A stretch of DNA of 64,000 nt from Brevibacillus reuszeri (GCF_001187725.1 NZ_LGIQ01000009.1:380859-444858); one strand, 5' to 3'; numbered from the stretch's first letter, positions 53,952 through 63,145 are shown. A program made the numbers and translations. The notes: generated by a model not told the origin, from the letters alone.

Positions 53952-55406
53952 TTATTTCTTGTCCTTTAATGGCTTCAGCAGTAGACTGAAAAATGCTCCG
54001 CCTAAAGCAATGCATGCTGTCAGCAAAAAGGTGTCTGAATAAGCAGCCATTTCAGCAGCAACTGGATTATATTTATATTCATTTACAGTGTGACTAAAGG
54101 TACGCATTGCTAGAAAGTTGCTTAAGCAGGCAATTGCCACCGGTATAATTAGATTAGCTCCTGCTGCAGTTAAAGGCGTAATTCTGCTGATCATAGAAGC
54201 CGGAGCAGATTGTAGAATATATGTGTTTAGTGACATCATGCATAACCCCATCCCGATCCCAAGTAAACCGACTATGCCTGCAATTAGTAGATGATTTGTT
54301 ATCTCATTTATCCAGGAAAGTAGTAGCAAAGCCACAGCAATGGTTCCCATACCGGAGCAAGCTAATGGCCGGATCCCGAAACGGTCATATACTTTTCCAC
54401 CTACTGGCATCAGCAGACCAGAGGTAATCGCAAGCATGCTCATAATTAATCCGGCATCGAAAGGACTGTAAGAACGATAATTTTGCAAAAATAACGGAAT
54501 AAATACGATCGACCCATTCAGGGCTGCATATTGAATTGAACTGACAATCATGCCCCTTCGAAAGCGATAGGCACGAAAAGCCCTTAATTCCAGAATGGGA
54601 TTTTCATGACGGAGCTCATGGATACACAACCAAATCAGCAATAAAGCCCCTGTCCCCCCCATCATAATGGATCCCCACGTATTTGAACTAAGCTGATTTA
54701 TACTCAAAGTCAAAAGTACAAAAGCTGTTGGTGCAAGCATAACGCCAAGTCGATCAAACGACTGCTGTTTATTGTGAGTTTTTTGTAGATAATCATGTTT
54801 GCATAGATGACTCAAGCCAAGCCACACTGCGAGCGCCCCAATGGGAAGATTGATCAGAAAGATCCATTGCCAACCCGTAGCCTCCAGAAGCCATCCGGAT
54901 AAAATCGGCCCTGTTGCTGGAGCAATCAGCATAGGTATGCCAAGCATGCCCATAATCTGCCCTTTTTTGTCTGGGGGTGCCAGCCGAAAAATCATCGCCA
55001 TGCCAATCGGCTGGATCATCCCCCCACCCAATCCCTGAATGATACGGAATGCGATAAGCTGTCCAGAGTTTTGTGCCAGCGAGCATAACAGTGAACCAAT
55101 GATAAATAGCATAACCGTCATTAAATAAGCCCGTCCTGCCCCGATTCTGTCTGAAAACCATCCTGAGAGCGGAACCGTAACAGCCATCGCCAGCAAATAA
55201 CCGTTGATGACCCACTGCAATATCTCAAATGAAACCTGAAAATCCTGGGTTAGGCTTGGAATCGCAACATTCATCGCTGTACTATTGAGCATAACCATCA
55301 TCATGCCTGGAATAATTGCAATCAGGGCGTAAATAAACGATTCACGGTTTACGGTGACTACAGCATTTACATTAGAGGTCGAAGCAGATGAGTCTCTTTT
55401 AAGCAT
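53952..55406 (-). CDS. MFS transporter, DHA2 (EmrB/QacA) family
   Basis: 484 residues with about 14 membrane spans. Motifs: LNSTAMNVAIPSL in span 1, GWFSDRIGAGRAYLM (motif A), FRIIQGLGGGMIQPIGMAMI (motif B region) and APATGPILSGWLLEATGWQWIFLINLPIG (motif C and D). A proton-driven drug exporter. ATG at 55404-55406 follows AGGAGAG. Divergent from the TetR regulator at 55593, which is the obvious candidate repressor. Confidence 0.9.
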   Translation of the reverse strand: MLKRDSSASTSNVNAVVTVNRESFIYALIAIIPGMMMVMLNSTAMNVAIPSLTQDFQVSFEILQWVINGYLLAMAVTVPLSGWFSDRIGAGRAYLMTVMLFIIGSLLCSLAQNSGQLIAFRIIQGLGGGMIQPIGMAMIFRLAPPDKKGQIMGMLGIPMLIAPATGPILSGWLLEATGWQWIFLINLPIGALAVWLGLSHLCKHDYLQKTHNKQQSFDRLGVMLAPTAFVLLTLSINQLSSNTWGSIMMGGTGALLLIWLCIHELRHENPILELRAFRAYRFRRGMIVSSIQYAALNGSIVFIPLFLQNYRSYSPFDAGLIMSMLAITSGLLMPVGGKVYDRFGIRPLACSGMGTIAVALLLLSWINEITNHLLIAGIVGLLGIGMGLCMMSLNTYILQSAPASMISRITPLTAAGANLIIPVAIACLSNFLAMRTFSHTVNEYKYNPVAAEMAAYSDTFLLTACIALGGAFFSLLLKPLKDKK

Positions 55407-55441
55407 GTATCGCTCTCCTATTCATGTTGAAATACAATAAT

Positions 55442-55536
55442 GAACACAGTGTTGATTAACGGTGATATAAATCATTATAATAGATAGACAGTTGTATCCA
55501 ATGCTCTTCTACTTCTCTTGTGTTCATTAATCAACA
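55442..55536. promoter_or_regulatory. Divergent promoter region with inverted repeats
   Basis: TGTTGATTAA (55450-55459) and its exact reverse complement TTAATCAACA (55527-55536) flank the promoter region. GAACACA (55442-55448) and TGTGTTC (55519-55525) form a second inverted pair. These are candidate operators for the adjacent TetR regulator controlling itself and the exporter. Confidence 0.5.
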
Positions 55537-55592
55537 GGAATGAGCAGAATGGTTAGTAATTCGCTGAAATTTTGATAAAAAGAGGGAATTGT

Positions 55593-56198
55593 ATGACAAC
55601 TAGGATTGATCGTCGAATTCTCAGGACTCGTCAACTGCTACGCGAAGTTTTTCTTGATCTGGCGATGGAAAACGGAGTGGACAACATTACCGTAAAAAAA
55701 CTGACAGATAGGGCTGGTTTGAACAGGGGCACCTTTTATTTGCATTATCAGGATATACAAGATTTTGCTGAGCAATTTAAGAGCGAAATACTGGAAGGAT
55801 TTTATTCAATAATTAAAAAACTTGGTCAGGACATCAATCGGCAAAAGCCATTTGATGCCCCGCCACCTTATGGCTATGTTCGACCTTTTGAATACGTGGC
55901 CACGCACAAGAGGTTCTTTCAGGTATTCATGGGACCAAACGGAGACGAGTCCTTTGGATTGCGGATGAACCATATAATACAGGAACAGTTTCATCGTTCT
56001 TATCGCTATTTCAACTCCGAAAGCTTGAATGAAATCCCCGCCAAACAGCACTATTTATTTGCTTATCTTGCCTCTGCTTATGTGGGGACCATCCACTACT
56101 GGATACAGCGAGATTTCGACCTTTCACCAACAGAACTGACAATCTTATTCTCGCAAATCTCACGACTCGGATCAGCTAATCTGAATTTTCATTTCTGA
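55593..56198 (+). CDS. TetR/AcrR-family regulator with C-terminal TetR_C domain
   Basis: 201 residues. Helix-turn-helix: RRILRTRQLLREVFLDLAME, NITVKKLTDRAGLNRGTFYLHYQDI. The ligand domain includes RFFQVFMGPNGDESFGLRMN. ATG at 55593 follows AGAGGG; the open frame begins seven codons earlier without a site. Most likely a repressor of the divergent MFS exporter. Confidence 0.85.
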   Translation: MTTRIDRRILRTRQLLREVFLDLAMENGVDNITVKKLTDRAGLNRGTFYLHYQDIQDFAEQFKSEILEGFYSIIKKLGQDINRQKPFDAPPPYGYVRPFEYVATHKRFFQVFMGPNGDESFGLRMNHIIQEQFHRSYRYFNSESLNEIPAKQHYLFAYLASAYVGTIHYWIQRDFDLSPTELTILFSQISRLGSANLNFHF

Positions 56199-56287
56199 TT
56201 CTATTTCTGCATGACTTATACTTTCTTTTCCGCCGCTGATCGGAGTCTGCCTAATTGAATCGTGTACGGGTATGTTTAAAAAAGTGA

Positions 56288-56325
56288 GAGCCGATAATTG
56301 TGACGTTTTCACAAATAATCGGCTC
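56288..56325 (-). terminator. Rho-independent terminator
   Basis: GAGCCGATAATTGTGA pairs with TCACAAATAATCGGCTC (one bulge); on the minus strand the stem is followed by TCACTTTTTT. It ends the regulator gene and the leftward operon at 56393-61097. Confidence 0.7.
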
Positions 56326-56392
56326 GGTGTCTTATCGTCTGGCTATTTGATAACCGTAATAATAGTAGTTGCTTATTGATTAGGGTTTCCTG

Positions 56393-57712
56393 TCAGTTGC
56401 GCCATTCATCAACAAAGCTGAGCCGATAAATTTGCCGCGGTCTTCCTTTCACAGAAATTTTTTCGATCCCTACAATCTCGACCAGCTCGGCATCCAACCA
56501 TTGCAGCAGTATCCGGTGAGAGCTGCGAATCGTTACGCCGAGAATGGCTGCTAGCTCCTGCGCAGTATACTCCATTTTTCCGAGACGGGTCACCTGCGCC
56601 ATCAGCTTGCTCATATAGGCGGCAGTCATCCCTGCCTTCTCGGCTCTCGCCAAAATAGCTTCATCCGTGATCGAAAGCTCGTATATCATGGGATGGGACA
56701 TTTCGACGGGACCCATCACACTCCTGTCTTCCCGAACGATGAAGCAGATGTCACCTCCGAATTCTTTTGACTGTCGCAGTGCCAAGCGTGCATGCGTTCC
56801 CGCTTCATTAGCCGACTGTCCAAAGCCAACACCTACACTCAGTGAGATTCCTAGCGTCTTTTTTGCTTCCAAAAGAATCGGGATCGTCTTGTATCCACGA
56901 GTTTCGCGTTCAAAAATCCCCCTGGTTGTCACGAATAAATACTCATCGCCACCAAGACTACTCAAATGTCCCTCTAAACAACCGACATAATCCAAAAACA
57001 TTCGTTGAATCTCAAGCTTTAGCCGCTGTACACCATGCTCCGACGTGCTTTTTTCCAGCAGCTCACGATAGTCGTCAATCTGGATGATCCCAAAAACAAT
57101 TTGAGAGTCTTTGTTGCGCCGCTTTTCCGTCGAGAGCAGCGCACGTTCGAGAGAGACAGAAATATCCTGAACAGTCGGTACTACCCAGTCATTTGGGATG
57201 TTCAGCCGTGTCAGCTCGTCTGCTACTCTTTTAACCCCAGTGAGTGCCCCGTCGCTTACCCCCTGCTCGTACTTTTTTCGATGAAAAGCAACCATCTCTT
57301 CCATTTGAAAAGGAGTACCCTCGTAGTAATGAATGATCGTAAACGGCTCGCCCACTTCCTGCAGGACTTGGTTCACTCCTTGACTGAGAAAGGAGTCGAT
57401 GCTAAGACGCTGCATTTTGCGATGATGGTACAAACGAAACAAAGAACGAAACAGGCCCGTTCCTGTAAGCGGGATGTAGTGAACAGGGATCGTAAAGTCT
57501 ACGTTCTCCTTCGCTATTTTGTACGGATAGTAGCCGGAAAAGAGCAGCACCTCTACCTGATCCATCAGTTCCCGGGCAAAAGCAGAAGCGTCCACTATTT
57601 CATTGGACGCTCGAATTACAGGTGTAAAGTTGGGGAATGATTTGAGTGCTTCTCTGATTTTTTCGACGATGATTGTAGGTCCGATGACACCGATTTTGAT
57701 TGTATTTTGCAT
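56393..57712 (-). CDS. Transcriptional regulator with degenerate GGDEF-like domain and C-terminal winged helix
   Basis: 439 residues. The N-terminal part (IKIGVIGPTIIVEKIREAL, EVLLFSGYYPYKIA) looks like a PrpR-N/receptor-type alpha/beta domain. Residues about 205-330 resemble a nucleotide-cyclase fold with SSLGGDEYLFVTTRG, a GGDE core, and LGISLSVGVGFG. The C-terminal 70 residues are a winged helix (AQELAAILGVTIRSSHRILL then GRPRQIYRLSF). Whether the cyclase-like domain is catalytic is unclear, since the metal-binding Asp of the first motif is displaced (IIQIDDYR). It closes the operon with the Nramp-like, aldolase and epimerase genes and probably regulates them. Confidence 0.65.
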   Translation of the reverse strand: MQNTIKIGVIGPTIIVEKIREALKSFPNFTPVIRASNEIVDASAFARELMDQVEVLLFSGYYPYKIAKENVDFTIPVHYIPLTGTGLFRSLFRLYHHRKMQRLSIDSFLSQGVNQVLQEVGEPFTIIHYYEGTPFQMEEMVAFHRKKYEQGVSDGALTGVKRVADELTRLNIPNDWVVPTVQDISVSLERALLSTEKRRNKDSQIVFGIIQIDDYRELLEKSTSEHGVQRLKLEIQRMFLDYVGCLEGHLSSLGGDEYLFVTTRGIFERETRGYKTIPILLEAKKTLGISLSVGVGFGQSANEAGTHARLALRQSKEFGGDICFIVREDRSVMGPVEMSHPMIYELSITDEAILARAEKAGMTAAYMSKLMAQVTRLGKMEYTAQELAAILGVTIRSSHRILLQWLDAELVEIVGIEKISVKGRPRQIYRLSFVDEWRN

Positions 57713-57749
57713 CGTGCTCCCCCACTCCTCCCCTGTTCATTTCTCCTTT

Positions 57750-58982
57750 TTATGAAAAGAATAGATCATTGACCGTCTTTACTGCCAGAACGACTAGGAA
57801 CAGCAATGCCAAGATGGTGATTCCATTTTTCACTGGCGTATTTTTCAAGTCACCCATCAATTTCTTATCGTTTGCTAGTAGAAATAATGCTAGTCCAATC
57901 AGCGGTACAACGACAATTGTGATCGGCTGTGTAATCATGATGAGTTGGACAGGAATTTTTCCAAAGACAAGGGCAACGACTCCTCCCAGAACCATCACAG
58001 CCATAATAAAGTAGCGTACAAGGTTATTACTTAGTTGACTCCCGAAGCCAAATGCATCTGCTAGCATGACCCCTCCAATCGCAGCGTTTCCTGTGAGCGA
58101 CGAAAAGGCAGCACCCCATAAGCCAATCATAAAGACAATCATCGCCCAGCTGCCAAACAACGGTTCCAGTGCCTTCCCCATGTCAGTCGCCGCATTAACC
58201 TGGATTCCTTGGGGCTTAAGTACTGCTGCTGCACTGATCATAATGAGAGCAGAGATGATTCCAAGCAAAATAATCCCGGTATAGCTTTCTCGCGAGCCTT
58301 CTTTGGCGTGAATGGCCGTCCAGCCTTTTTCCTGAACGAGATAAGACTGGTACAAAGCACCAACCACTGTAAAGGTAGTCGCCACCAATCCAATGATAAG
58401 AATCGCTGATCCGTCTGGAGCTTGCGGGACGAGACCCGAAATAATGCCGCTGAAGCTCGGCCTGATTACGATTACTGTACACAAGAAGGAGAAGAGCATG
58501 ATTCCTACCAATACCAGCATGAGCTTTTCCAATATTTTATAAAAATTGCGATAAAACAAGATAGCGATACCCAGCAGGGTAAAGAGGCAGCCCCAGACTT
58601 TGGGTGATCCACCCGTCAAGCTCGAGATTGCCACACCTGCACCGATGACATTCGCACCTTGGAACGTAGAGGTGACCAGAAAGCATCCCAATCCCATAAT
58701 GATGGATGCCGCCCTCCCCCATTTTACCCGAATCGTCGTCAAAAGGGACTGATTCGTTGCCATCCCGATTCTGGCACTCATTTCGGTAAAGCACATCATA
58801 AAGAGGACCGAAATGACAACCACCCACAATAAGCTGTACCCATACATCGCACCAATTTTGGAGGTTAAGGTGACGCTTCCTGGACCAACTACCAAGGCAG
58901 CCGTAATAATAGCTGGACCGAGAGATTTTACCCACGATGTTGCCTTCTGTTGCTTTTGGACATTTGACTGTAATTGTTCCAC
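57750..58982 (-). CDS. Nramp-related transporter lacking canonical metal-binding motifs
   Basis: 410 residues with eleven or so membrane spans and the overall Nramp pattern. Span 1 reads GPAIITAALVVGPGSVTLTS, where metal-transporting Nramps have the DPGN motif. The region of span 6 (LVATTFTVVGALYQSYLVQE) has no MPH motif. The residues that bind Mn2+/Fe2+ are therefore absent, and another substrate is likely. GTG at 58980-58982 has AAAGGGG upstream. Its operon with a DapA-family aldolase and an epimerase suggests uptake of an organic acid or sugar derivative. That role is inferred. Confidence 0.75.
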   Translation of the reverse strand: MEQLQSNVQKQQKATSWVKSLGPAIITAALVVGPGSVTLTSKIGAMYGYSLLWVVVISVLFMMCFTEMSARIGMATNQSLLTTIRVKWGRAASIIMGLGCFLVTSTFQGANVIGAGVAISSLTGGSPKVWGCLFTLLGIAILFYRNFYKILEKLMLVLVGIMLFSFLCTVIVIRPSFSGIISGLVPQAPDGSAILIIGLVATTFTVVGALYQSYLVQEKGWTAIHAKEGSRESYTGIILLGIISALIMISAAAVLKPQGIQVNAATDMGKALEPLFGSWAMIVFMIGLWGAAFSSLTGNAAIGGVMLADAFGFGSQLSNNLVRYFIMAVMVLGGVVALVFGKIPVQLIMITQPITIVVVPLIGLALFLLANDKKLMGDLKNTPVKNGITILALLFLVVLAVKTVNDLFFS

Positions 58983-58999
58983 GCGAAAGATCCCCTTTC

Positions 59000-60079
59000 T
59001 TAAACCGATGTAGGTTTTCCAGAAAGCCAGCTAGCCAAATGCTGAGCCACAAATGCATCGTCATTCAATGTTGGGTAATCCTGATAGACACGGTCGATTT
59101 CCTCCATCTGCCCCGCAGACAGTTCTTCATCCGGATTGAGACACCAACGTCCTGCAAGCAAGCCTTGTCGCCTGAGGACCTCGTGAATGCCAGGAATGCA
59201 GCCTGCAAAGTCGTGAGCTGGATCAAAAAAGGCAGCATTTGCATCCGTAATCGCCTGCCCTTCCTGTAGCAGTTCGAGGATCCCTGTTTGTGTTTGTTTT
59301 GCCCTCTTCACACGTTCCAAAAGGTCGACTGCACTTTTTGTCCATACCGCCCAATGACCGAGCAAGCCGCCAACAATGCTTTTCTCGACTGTTTTTCCGT
59401 CGACCTGAAAACGGTACGAGGTGAGTAAATCTGCGACGATATTGTCATCATTTCCCGTATAAAGGGCAATCTGGTCAGAACGATTGGAGTTGCACACTGC
59501 TCGTACGACATCGAGCGTCTGGTACCGATTAAACGGGGCCATTTTGATGGCTACTACCCCGGGAATCTCAGCGAACTCGCGCCAAAAGGAGTAGCTGAGG
59601 AGTCTTCCCCCGACAGAGGGCTGCAGGTAAAATCCAAAGATCGGAATGATTTTTGCAATCTCATCGACTCTTTTGAGCAGCTCCGCTTCGGAATAATCAA
59701 GCAGTCCTCCCATACTGACGAGACCTAAGTCATATCCGAGCTTTGCCGCTAATTCTGCTTCTTTAATGGCCTGAGTCGTCGGTCCGCAAATGCCAGCCAC
59801 TTTCAGAAACGAATCACCCTTGCCCAATTGCTCAATCTCATCAACGGCCAGACGCAACACTGGTTCTAGCAAATTGATCTCTTTATCCCGAATCTCAAAC
59901 TGGGTCGTATGCACTCCAACTGCTACTCCGCCCGCTCCGGATGCGACATAATAACGGGTCAATGCTCTCTGTCTTGTTTCATCCAAGTTCCCCTTTTGAT
60001 CCAGTGCCAGCGGATGTGCTGGAATGACTGTTCCCTCTATCAGCTTTTGGTGAAGAGCCGTGGTTAATTGATGTGCCAT
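59000..60079 (-). CDS. Dihydrodipicolinate synthase (DapA)/N-acetylneuraminate lyase-family aldolase
   Basis: 359 residues. The class I aldolase residues are at the right spacing: Tyr151 (FGFYLQP) and Schiff-base Lys179 (VAIKMAPF). The C-terminal extension is longer than in DapA itself (about 290 residues). ATG at 60077-60079 follows GGGGGA and lies one base after the epimerase stop. As lysine biosynthesis genes are absent, a catabolic retro-aldol or dehydration step on a sugar acid is more likely. Confidence 0.85.
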   Translation of the reverse strand: MAHQLTTALHQKLIEGTVIPAHPLALDQKGNLDETRQRALTRYYVASGAGGVAVGVHTTQFEIRDKEINLLEPVLRLAVDEIEQLGKGDSFLKVAGICGPTTQAIKEAELAAKLGYDLGLVSMGGLLDYSEAELLKRVDEIAKIIPIFGFYLQPSVGGRLLSYSFWREFAEIPGVVAIKMAPFNRYQTLDVVRAVCNSNRSDQIALYTGNDDNIVADLLTSYRFQVDGKTVEKSIVGGLLGHWAVWTKSAVDLLERVKRAKQTQTGILELLQEGQAITDANAAFFDPAHDFAGCIPGIHEVLRRQGLLAGRWCLNPDEELSAGQMEEIDRVYQDYPTLNDDAFVAQHLASWLSGKPTSV

Positions 60080-60080
60080 C

Positions 60081-61097
60081 TTAAAATTCCCCCTTTCTTT
60101 CTTGGAAGTGTGTAGGCTTATTGCTCGTCTCCCCTCCGACTGCAACCCATTCTGCTGTCCAATCGATCATCTGACCGAGAGAAACGCGCGGATAGCCTAG
60201 CAGCTGGTGTGACTTGGACGCATTGCTGAGTAACGCCGTATCCTTCTCCTGATTCACGAAAACAGGCTCTACATGGAAGCGCGCGGCGAATTGCTCGGCC
60301 AGCCAGCGTACAGAAGTCGTTTCTGGTCCTGTAATATTCAAGAGCTGCGGCGGTGTAGTGCATAGCTCCAATGAACGAATGGCCATTTCGTTGGCATCTC
60401 CCTGCCAGATCACGTTTACTTGCCCCATACTTAGATCGAGTGGACGTCGCTCATAGACGGACTTAGCAATCTCTAGCAAAACACCGTATTTCATATCAAT
60501 TGCGTAATTCAACCGGAAGTGAAGCATAGGAATATCGTATTTTTGAGAAAAGTAGCTGAAAATCCGTTCTCTACCCAGGCATGATTGCGCATATTCCCCT
60601 ACAGGCCCAACAGCCGCGTCCTCAGAAGAACCCCCTTTGAGTACAGCCGACAGCGGATAAATATTTCCGGTCGAAAAGGAGACGATCCGTGACTCGCGGA
60701 ACTTTTCTGCCACTCTTCCGGGCAAGTACGTATTCATTGCCCAGGTTAGCGACTCATTGCCGGTTGTGCCAAATTTTTGCCCAGCCATAAAGATGACATT
60801 TTTCACGGCAGGAAGGGATTGCAGTTCTTTATCATTCAATAAATCTGCTGCGATCGTCTCGATGCCCGCCTCTTGCAGCTCTTCCTGTAGGGACCCCGCA
60901 GAAAAACGCGAAACTCCGATCACCTTTTTCTCTACACCCGCTTTTTCTATCGCCTTTTTTGCCAGCTTTGCCAGGCTTGGTCCCATCTTTCCGCCAACAC
61001 CCAAAATCATCAGATCGCCGTCCATATCTGCCATAGATTGAATCAATTGGTCAGAAGGGCGAATCATTTTTTGATCCAGTTCATGAGTTGTTCTCAT
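60081..61097 (-). CDS. NAD(P)-dependent epimerase/dehydratase-like protein
   Basis: 338 residues of the extended SDR type. The nucleotide loop is LMILGVGGKMGPSLAKLA (GxGGxMG rather than GxxGxxG). IVSFSTGNIYP replaces the usual S-T/S strand and the Tyr-x-x-x-Lys is replaced by YAQSCLGRE, so the normal catalytic Lys is missing. ATG at 61095-61097 follows AAGGAGG. First gene of the four-gene leftward operon. It may work as a dehydrogenase on an unusual substrate or as a binding protein. Confidence 0.75.
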   Translation of the reverse strand: MRTTHELDQKMIRPSDQLIQSMADMDGDLMILGVGGKMGPSLAKLAKKAIEKAGVEKKVIGVSRFSAGSLQEELQEAGIETIAADLLNDKELQSLPAVKNVIFMAGQKFGTTGNESLTWAMNTYLPGRVAEKFRESRIVSFSTGNIYPLSAVLKGGSSEDAAVGPVGEYAQSCLGRERIFSYFSQKYDIPMLHFRLNYAIDMKYGVLLEIAKSVYERRPLDLSMGQVNVIWQGDANEMAIRSLELCTTPPQLLNITGPETTSVRWLAEQFAARFHVEPVFVNQEKDTALLSNASKSHQLLGYPRVSLGQMIDWTAEWVAVGGETSNKPTHFQERKGEF

Positions 61098-61860
61098 AGC
61101 ATATCCTCCTTATTTCAAATAAACAAATTATTCAAAACTTTATGTCGCTATTTTATGGTGGCACTCGGCTAAGAGACAAGTCTTTTAACTGTCTTTAAAT
61201 CAGGGCTGGGAAATTAACAGCTCTTTTGTGGAGTGAAAGTGATTACTCTTCAGCGATGGGTGTGATGAGGTTACACTTGTTTGATTGAAGGATAAAGAAA
61301 AAAAGCCCCTTCCGAAGCTTGCGCTCGAAGGAACTGTCGAGTAAGTCTGTCCACTGAGAAATGATGGTTTAAACTCAGTTCAAAAGATATTCGGAAACTA
61401 GTGCTTAAATGGCGAAGGTGTTTAGATCCCTGCCTTGCAGACGAAGGTCACTCCCTTAATTTGTAAAGCTGGTTTTGCTTTTTTATTTTTAACTTAAGTC
61501 AATATTCCCAAAATTCTTTTTTGGCGTAGTCGATCATTAATTTCATTAACACCTGATAAAAATGTTAGAAAAATGTTCCCATTGGCTTCTTGAAAGCCTC
61601 ACTTTCTCCATCGTTGGATTAGATGTCCCCTGCTATTTCTCTTTTTGGGGGAATGATCAGGCAAGTTATCGTTACGGAATCATTTGTTGTTTAAATTTTT
61701 GCGACAACTGACGCGTTTTTAAAATTATTCGTTGAAAATGGGGGTTCATCAACGAGCATGTTATCGCCTGTAATTAATGAATTATAGTGGTACTTCACTG
61801 CCACACGCCTTTTCTGACGTCGAAAGAGATACAGGTAGGCACCTCCCTAAACTAGCAGTT
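61098..61860. other. Intergenic region, decayed sequence
   Basis: It holds the promoter region of the leftward operon and an orphan terminator at 61290-61334. A short minus-strand frame near 61500-61550 (MKLMIDYAKKEFWEY) is probably a gene relic. No gene is supported. Confidence 0.4.
61290..61334 (-). terminator. Orphan terminator-like hairpin
   Basis: CCTTCCGAAGC and GCTCGAAGGAA form an imperfect stem; on the minus strand it is followed by CTTTTTTTCTTT. No intact gene lies immediately upstream on that strand, so it probably belonged to a lost gene. Confidence 0.5.
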
Positions 61861-61868
61861 ACCTTCTA
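61801..61868 (-). repeat. Dispersed repeat, copy 2
   Basis: CACACGCCTTTTCTGACGTC, GAAAGAGAT and CTAGCAGTTACCTTCTA align with 51346-51412. The internal hairpin of copy 1 is altered here. It lies just downstream of the intact VWA gene. Confidence 0.45.
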
Positions 61869-61885
61869 ACGGGGCGTGCATAAAC

Positions 61886-61918
61886 AAAAAAACCAGCCAA
61901 ATTATATTTGAGCTGGTT
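61886..61918 (-). terminator. Terminator of the VWA gene
   Basis: AACCAGC (61891-61897) and GCTGGTT (61912-61918) form a stem followed on the minus strand by TTTTTTTG. Confidence 0.75.
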
Positions 61919-61929
61919 TCTATTTGTTT

Positions 61930-62730
61930 CTACTTAATTAAGCCTTTGGAACGAGCATCAGTGAGATACGATGGGAACTCTGCAAGAGAACGTTTGAACA
62001 ACTCTTCGTCTGAGATCCGATTAAGATCGGTGCAACTAAAGAAGTTTGCGTTGTCGATAAATCGTCCCTGAAGGTTATCGAGCTTATTCAAGAATTGGAA
62101 TTTTTCATTTCCGATCCCAACGAATTGCCAAAAAATGCCCAATTTAGATGCTTCCCGAATTACTAATTCCGTTTCATCCTTATCTCCATTATCCCCATCT
62201 GTAAGAAAGTAAACGTATACTGGTTCACTATCCTGGTAAGTCGCTTTATACGCATTCTGGTCAATTGAAAACTTTTGCGATCCACCACCCCCACCAAATA
62301 GCTTCCCGAAGAACCCTCCACCGGTAGAGGATCCCTCAAATGCTTGTGGGTAATACTTTTTGGCGATACGTTTCATTACCCCCGCGTAATTTGTAAAACC
62401 CTCAAGTTGATATTTCCTGACAATGTGATTATTTACATAGTTGAAGAAATCCCTTTCAGAGAGTTCTCCTACTTCGTAATCATTTTTGCCAAACAGAAAG
62501 ATGTCAATCGAGCCATTATCATCAAACTTCACACCAAGCGCAAGCAAACGCTCAACTGCACGTTGGACTACACCATTTTGGTATAGAGTACTCATCGAAC
62601 CAGAAATATCAATAGCTAGTGCGACCCGCGCTGTTTGACCATTCAAACCGACTTTAGAAATTGCTTCATCAGCCTTTTTCTTCAGACTAATAAAGTTCTC
62701 TTCTGCTTTCTTTTTCAAATCAATAGACAC
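61930..62730 (-). CDS. VWA-domain protein of the tellurite/TerF type
   Basis: 266 residues. A von Willebrand A domain with intact MIDAS: DISGSM, Thr in LEGFTNYAG, and Asp in FLTDGDNGD. A Gly-rich loop (GGGFFGKLFGGGGG) interrupts the domain. Such cytoplasmic VWA proteins occur with TelA/TerD-type stress genes. The best start is GTG at 62728-62730, eight bases after AGGGAG; a GTG nine bases earlier is too close to the site. Divergent from xpaC-telA, with which it probably works. A decayed copy of its 3' end is at 53478-53640. Confidence 0.88.
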   Translation of the reverse strand: MSIDLKKKAEENFISLKKKADEAISKVGLNGQTARVALAIDISGSMSTLYQNGVVQRAVERLLALGVKFDDNGSIDIFLFGKNDYEVGELSERDFFNYVNNHIVRKYQLEGFTNYAGVMKRIAKKYYPQAFEGSSTGGGFFGKLFGGGGGSQKFSIDQNAYKATYQDSEPVYVYFLTDGDNGDKDETELVIREASKLGIFWQFVGIGNEKFQFLNKLDNLQGRFIDNANFFSCTDLNRISDEELFKRSLAEFPSYLTDARSKGLIK

Positions 62731-63145
62731 TAAGATCACTCCCTTTAATTATGTCGAGGCATTCCTCTATTTACGAATATCTAGTTGCACGATAGAAAGC
62801 TGTGATTCGACCAAACAAAGCGTACCGTAATTTGCAAAAATCATAATCACAAGGGATTTCTTGTTTTTTTGTTCTACATACAGTACACACTTTTAGTTGG
62901 TCCATAGAAATATGTAGAATCTATTAAACAAATTGTACCATATAATGCTAAAATCAAGAATATATAGGGAACTCAACTAGGATGAGTAAAATTGTATACC
63001 CAACTTATTATTCCTCCCCTATTGATGGCTCTCTTATTTGTGAATTTCTTGTCGAAAGATGAAATAGACATCTTTACATATTTTTTTGTCATGTTATATA
63101 TGGTTTACAAGCTTTTCCTATAAACAAGTAAGAAAGAGAGGACGA
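62731..63145. promoter_or_regulatory. Divergent promoter region between VWA gene and xpaC-telA
   Basis: AT-rich, no ORF with a start signal. It must contain the promoters of both directions; TACAGTACACACT and GTACCATATAATGC segments are candidates for -10 elements, but I cannot assign them firmly. Confidence 0.4.

Larger units (their letters stand above)
53431..62091. repeat. Segment bracketed by direct repeats of the VWA 3' end
   Basis: The stretch 53431-53640 is a diverged copy of 61886-62091 in the same orientation, covering the end of the VWA gene and its terminator. Between them lie the MFS/TetR pair and the epimerase-aldolase-transporter-regulator operon. The arrangement fits insertion of about 8.4 kb next to the VWA gene with duplication of its 3' end, or loss of one full copy. 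Confidence 0.5.
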
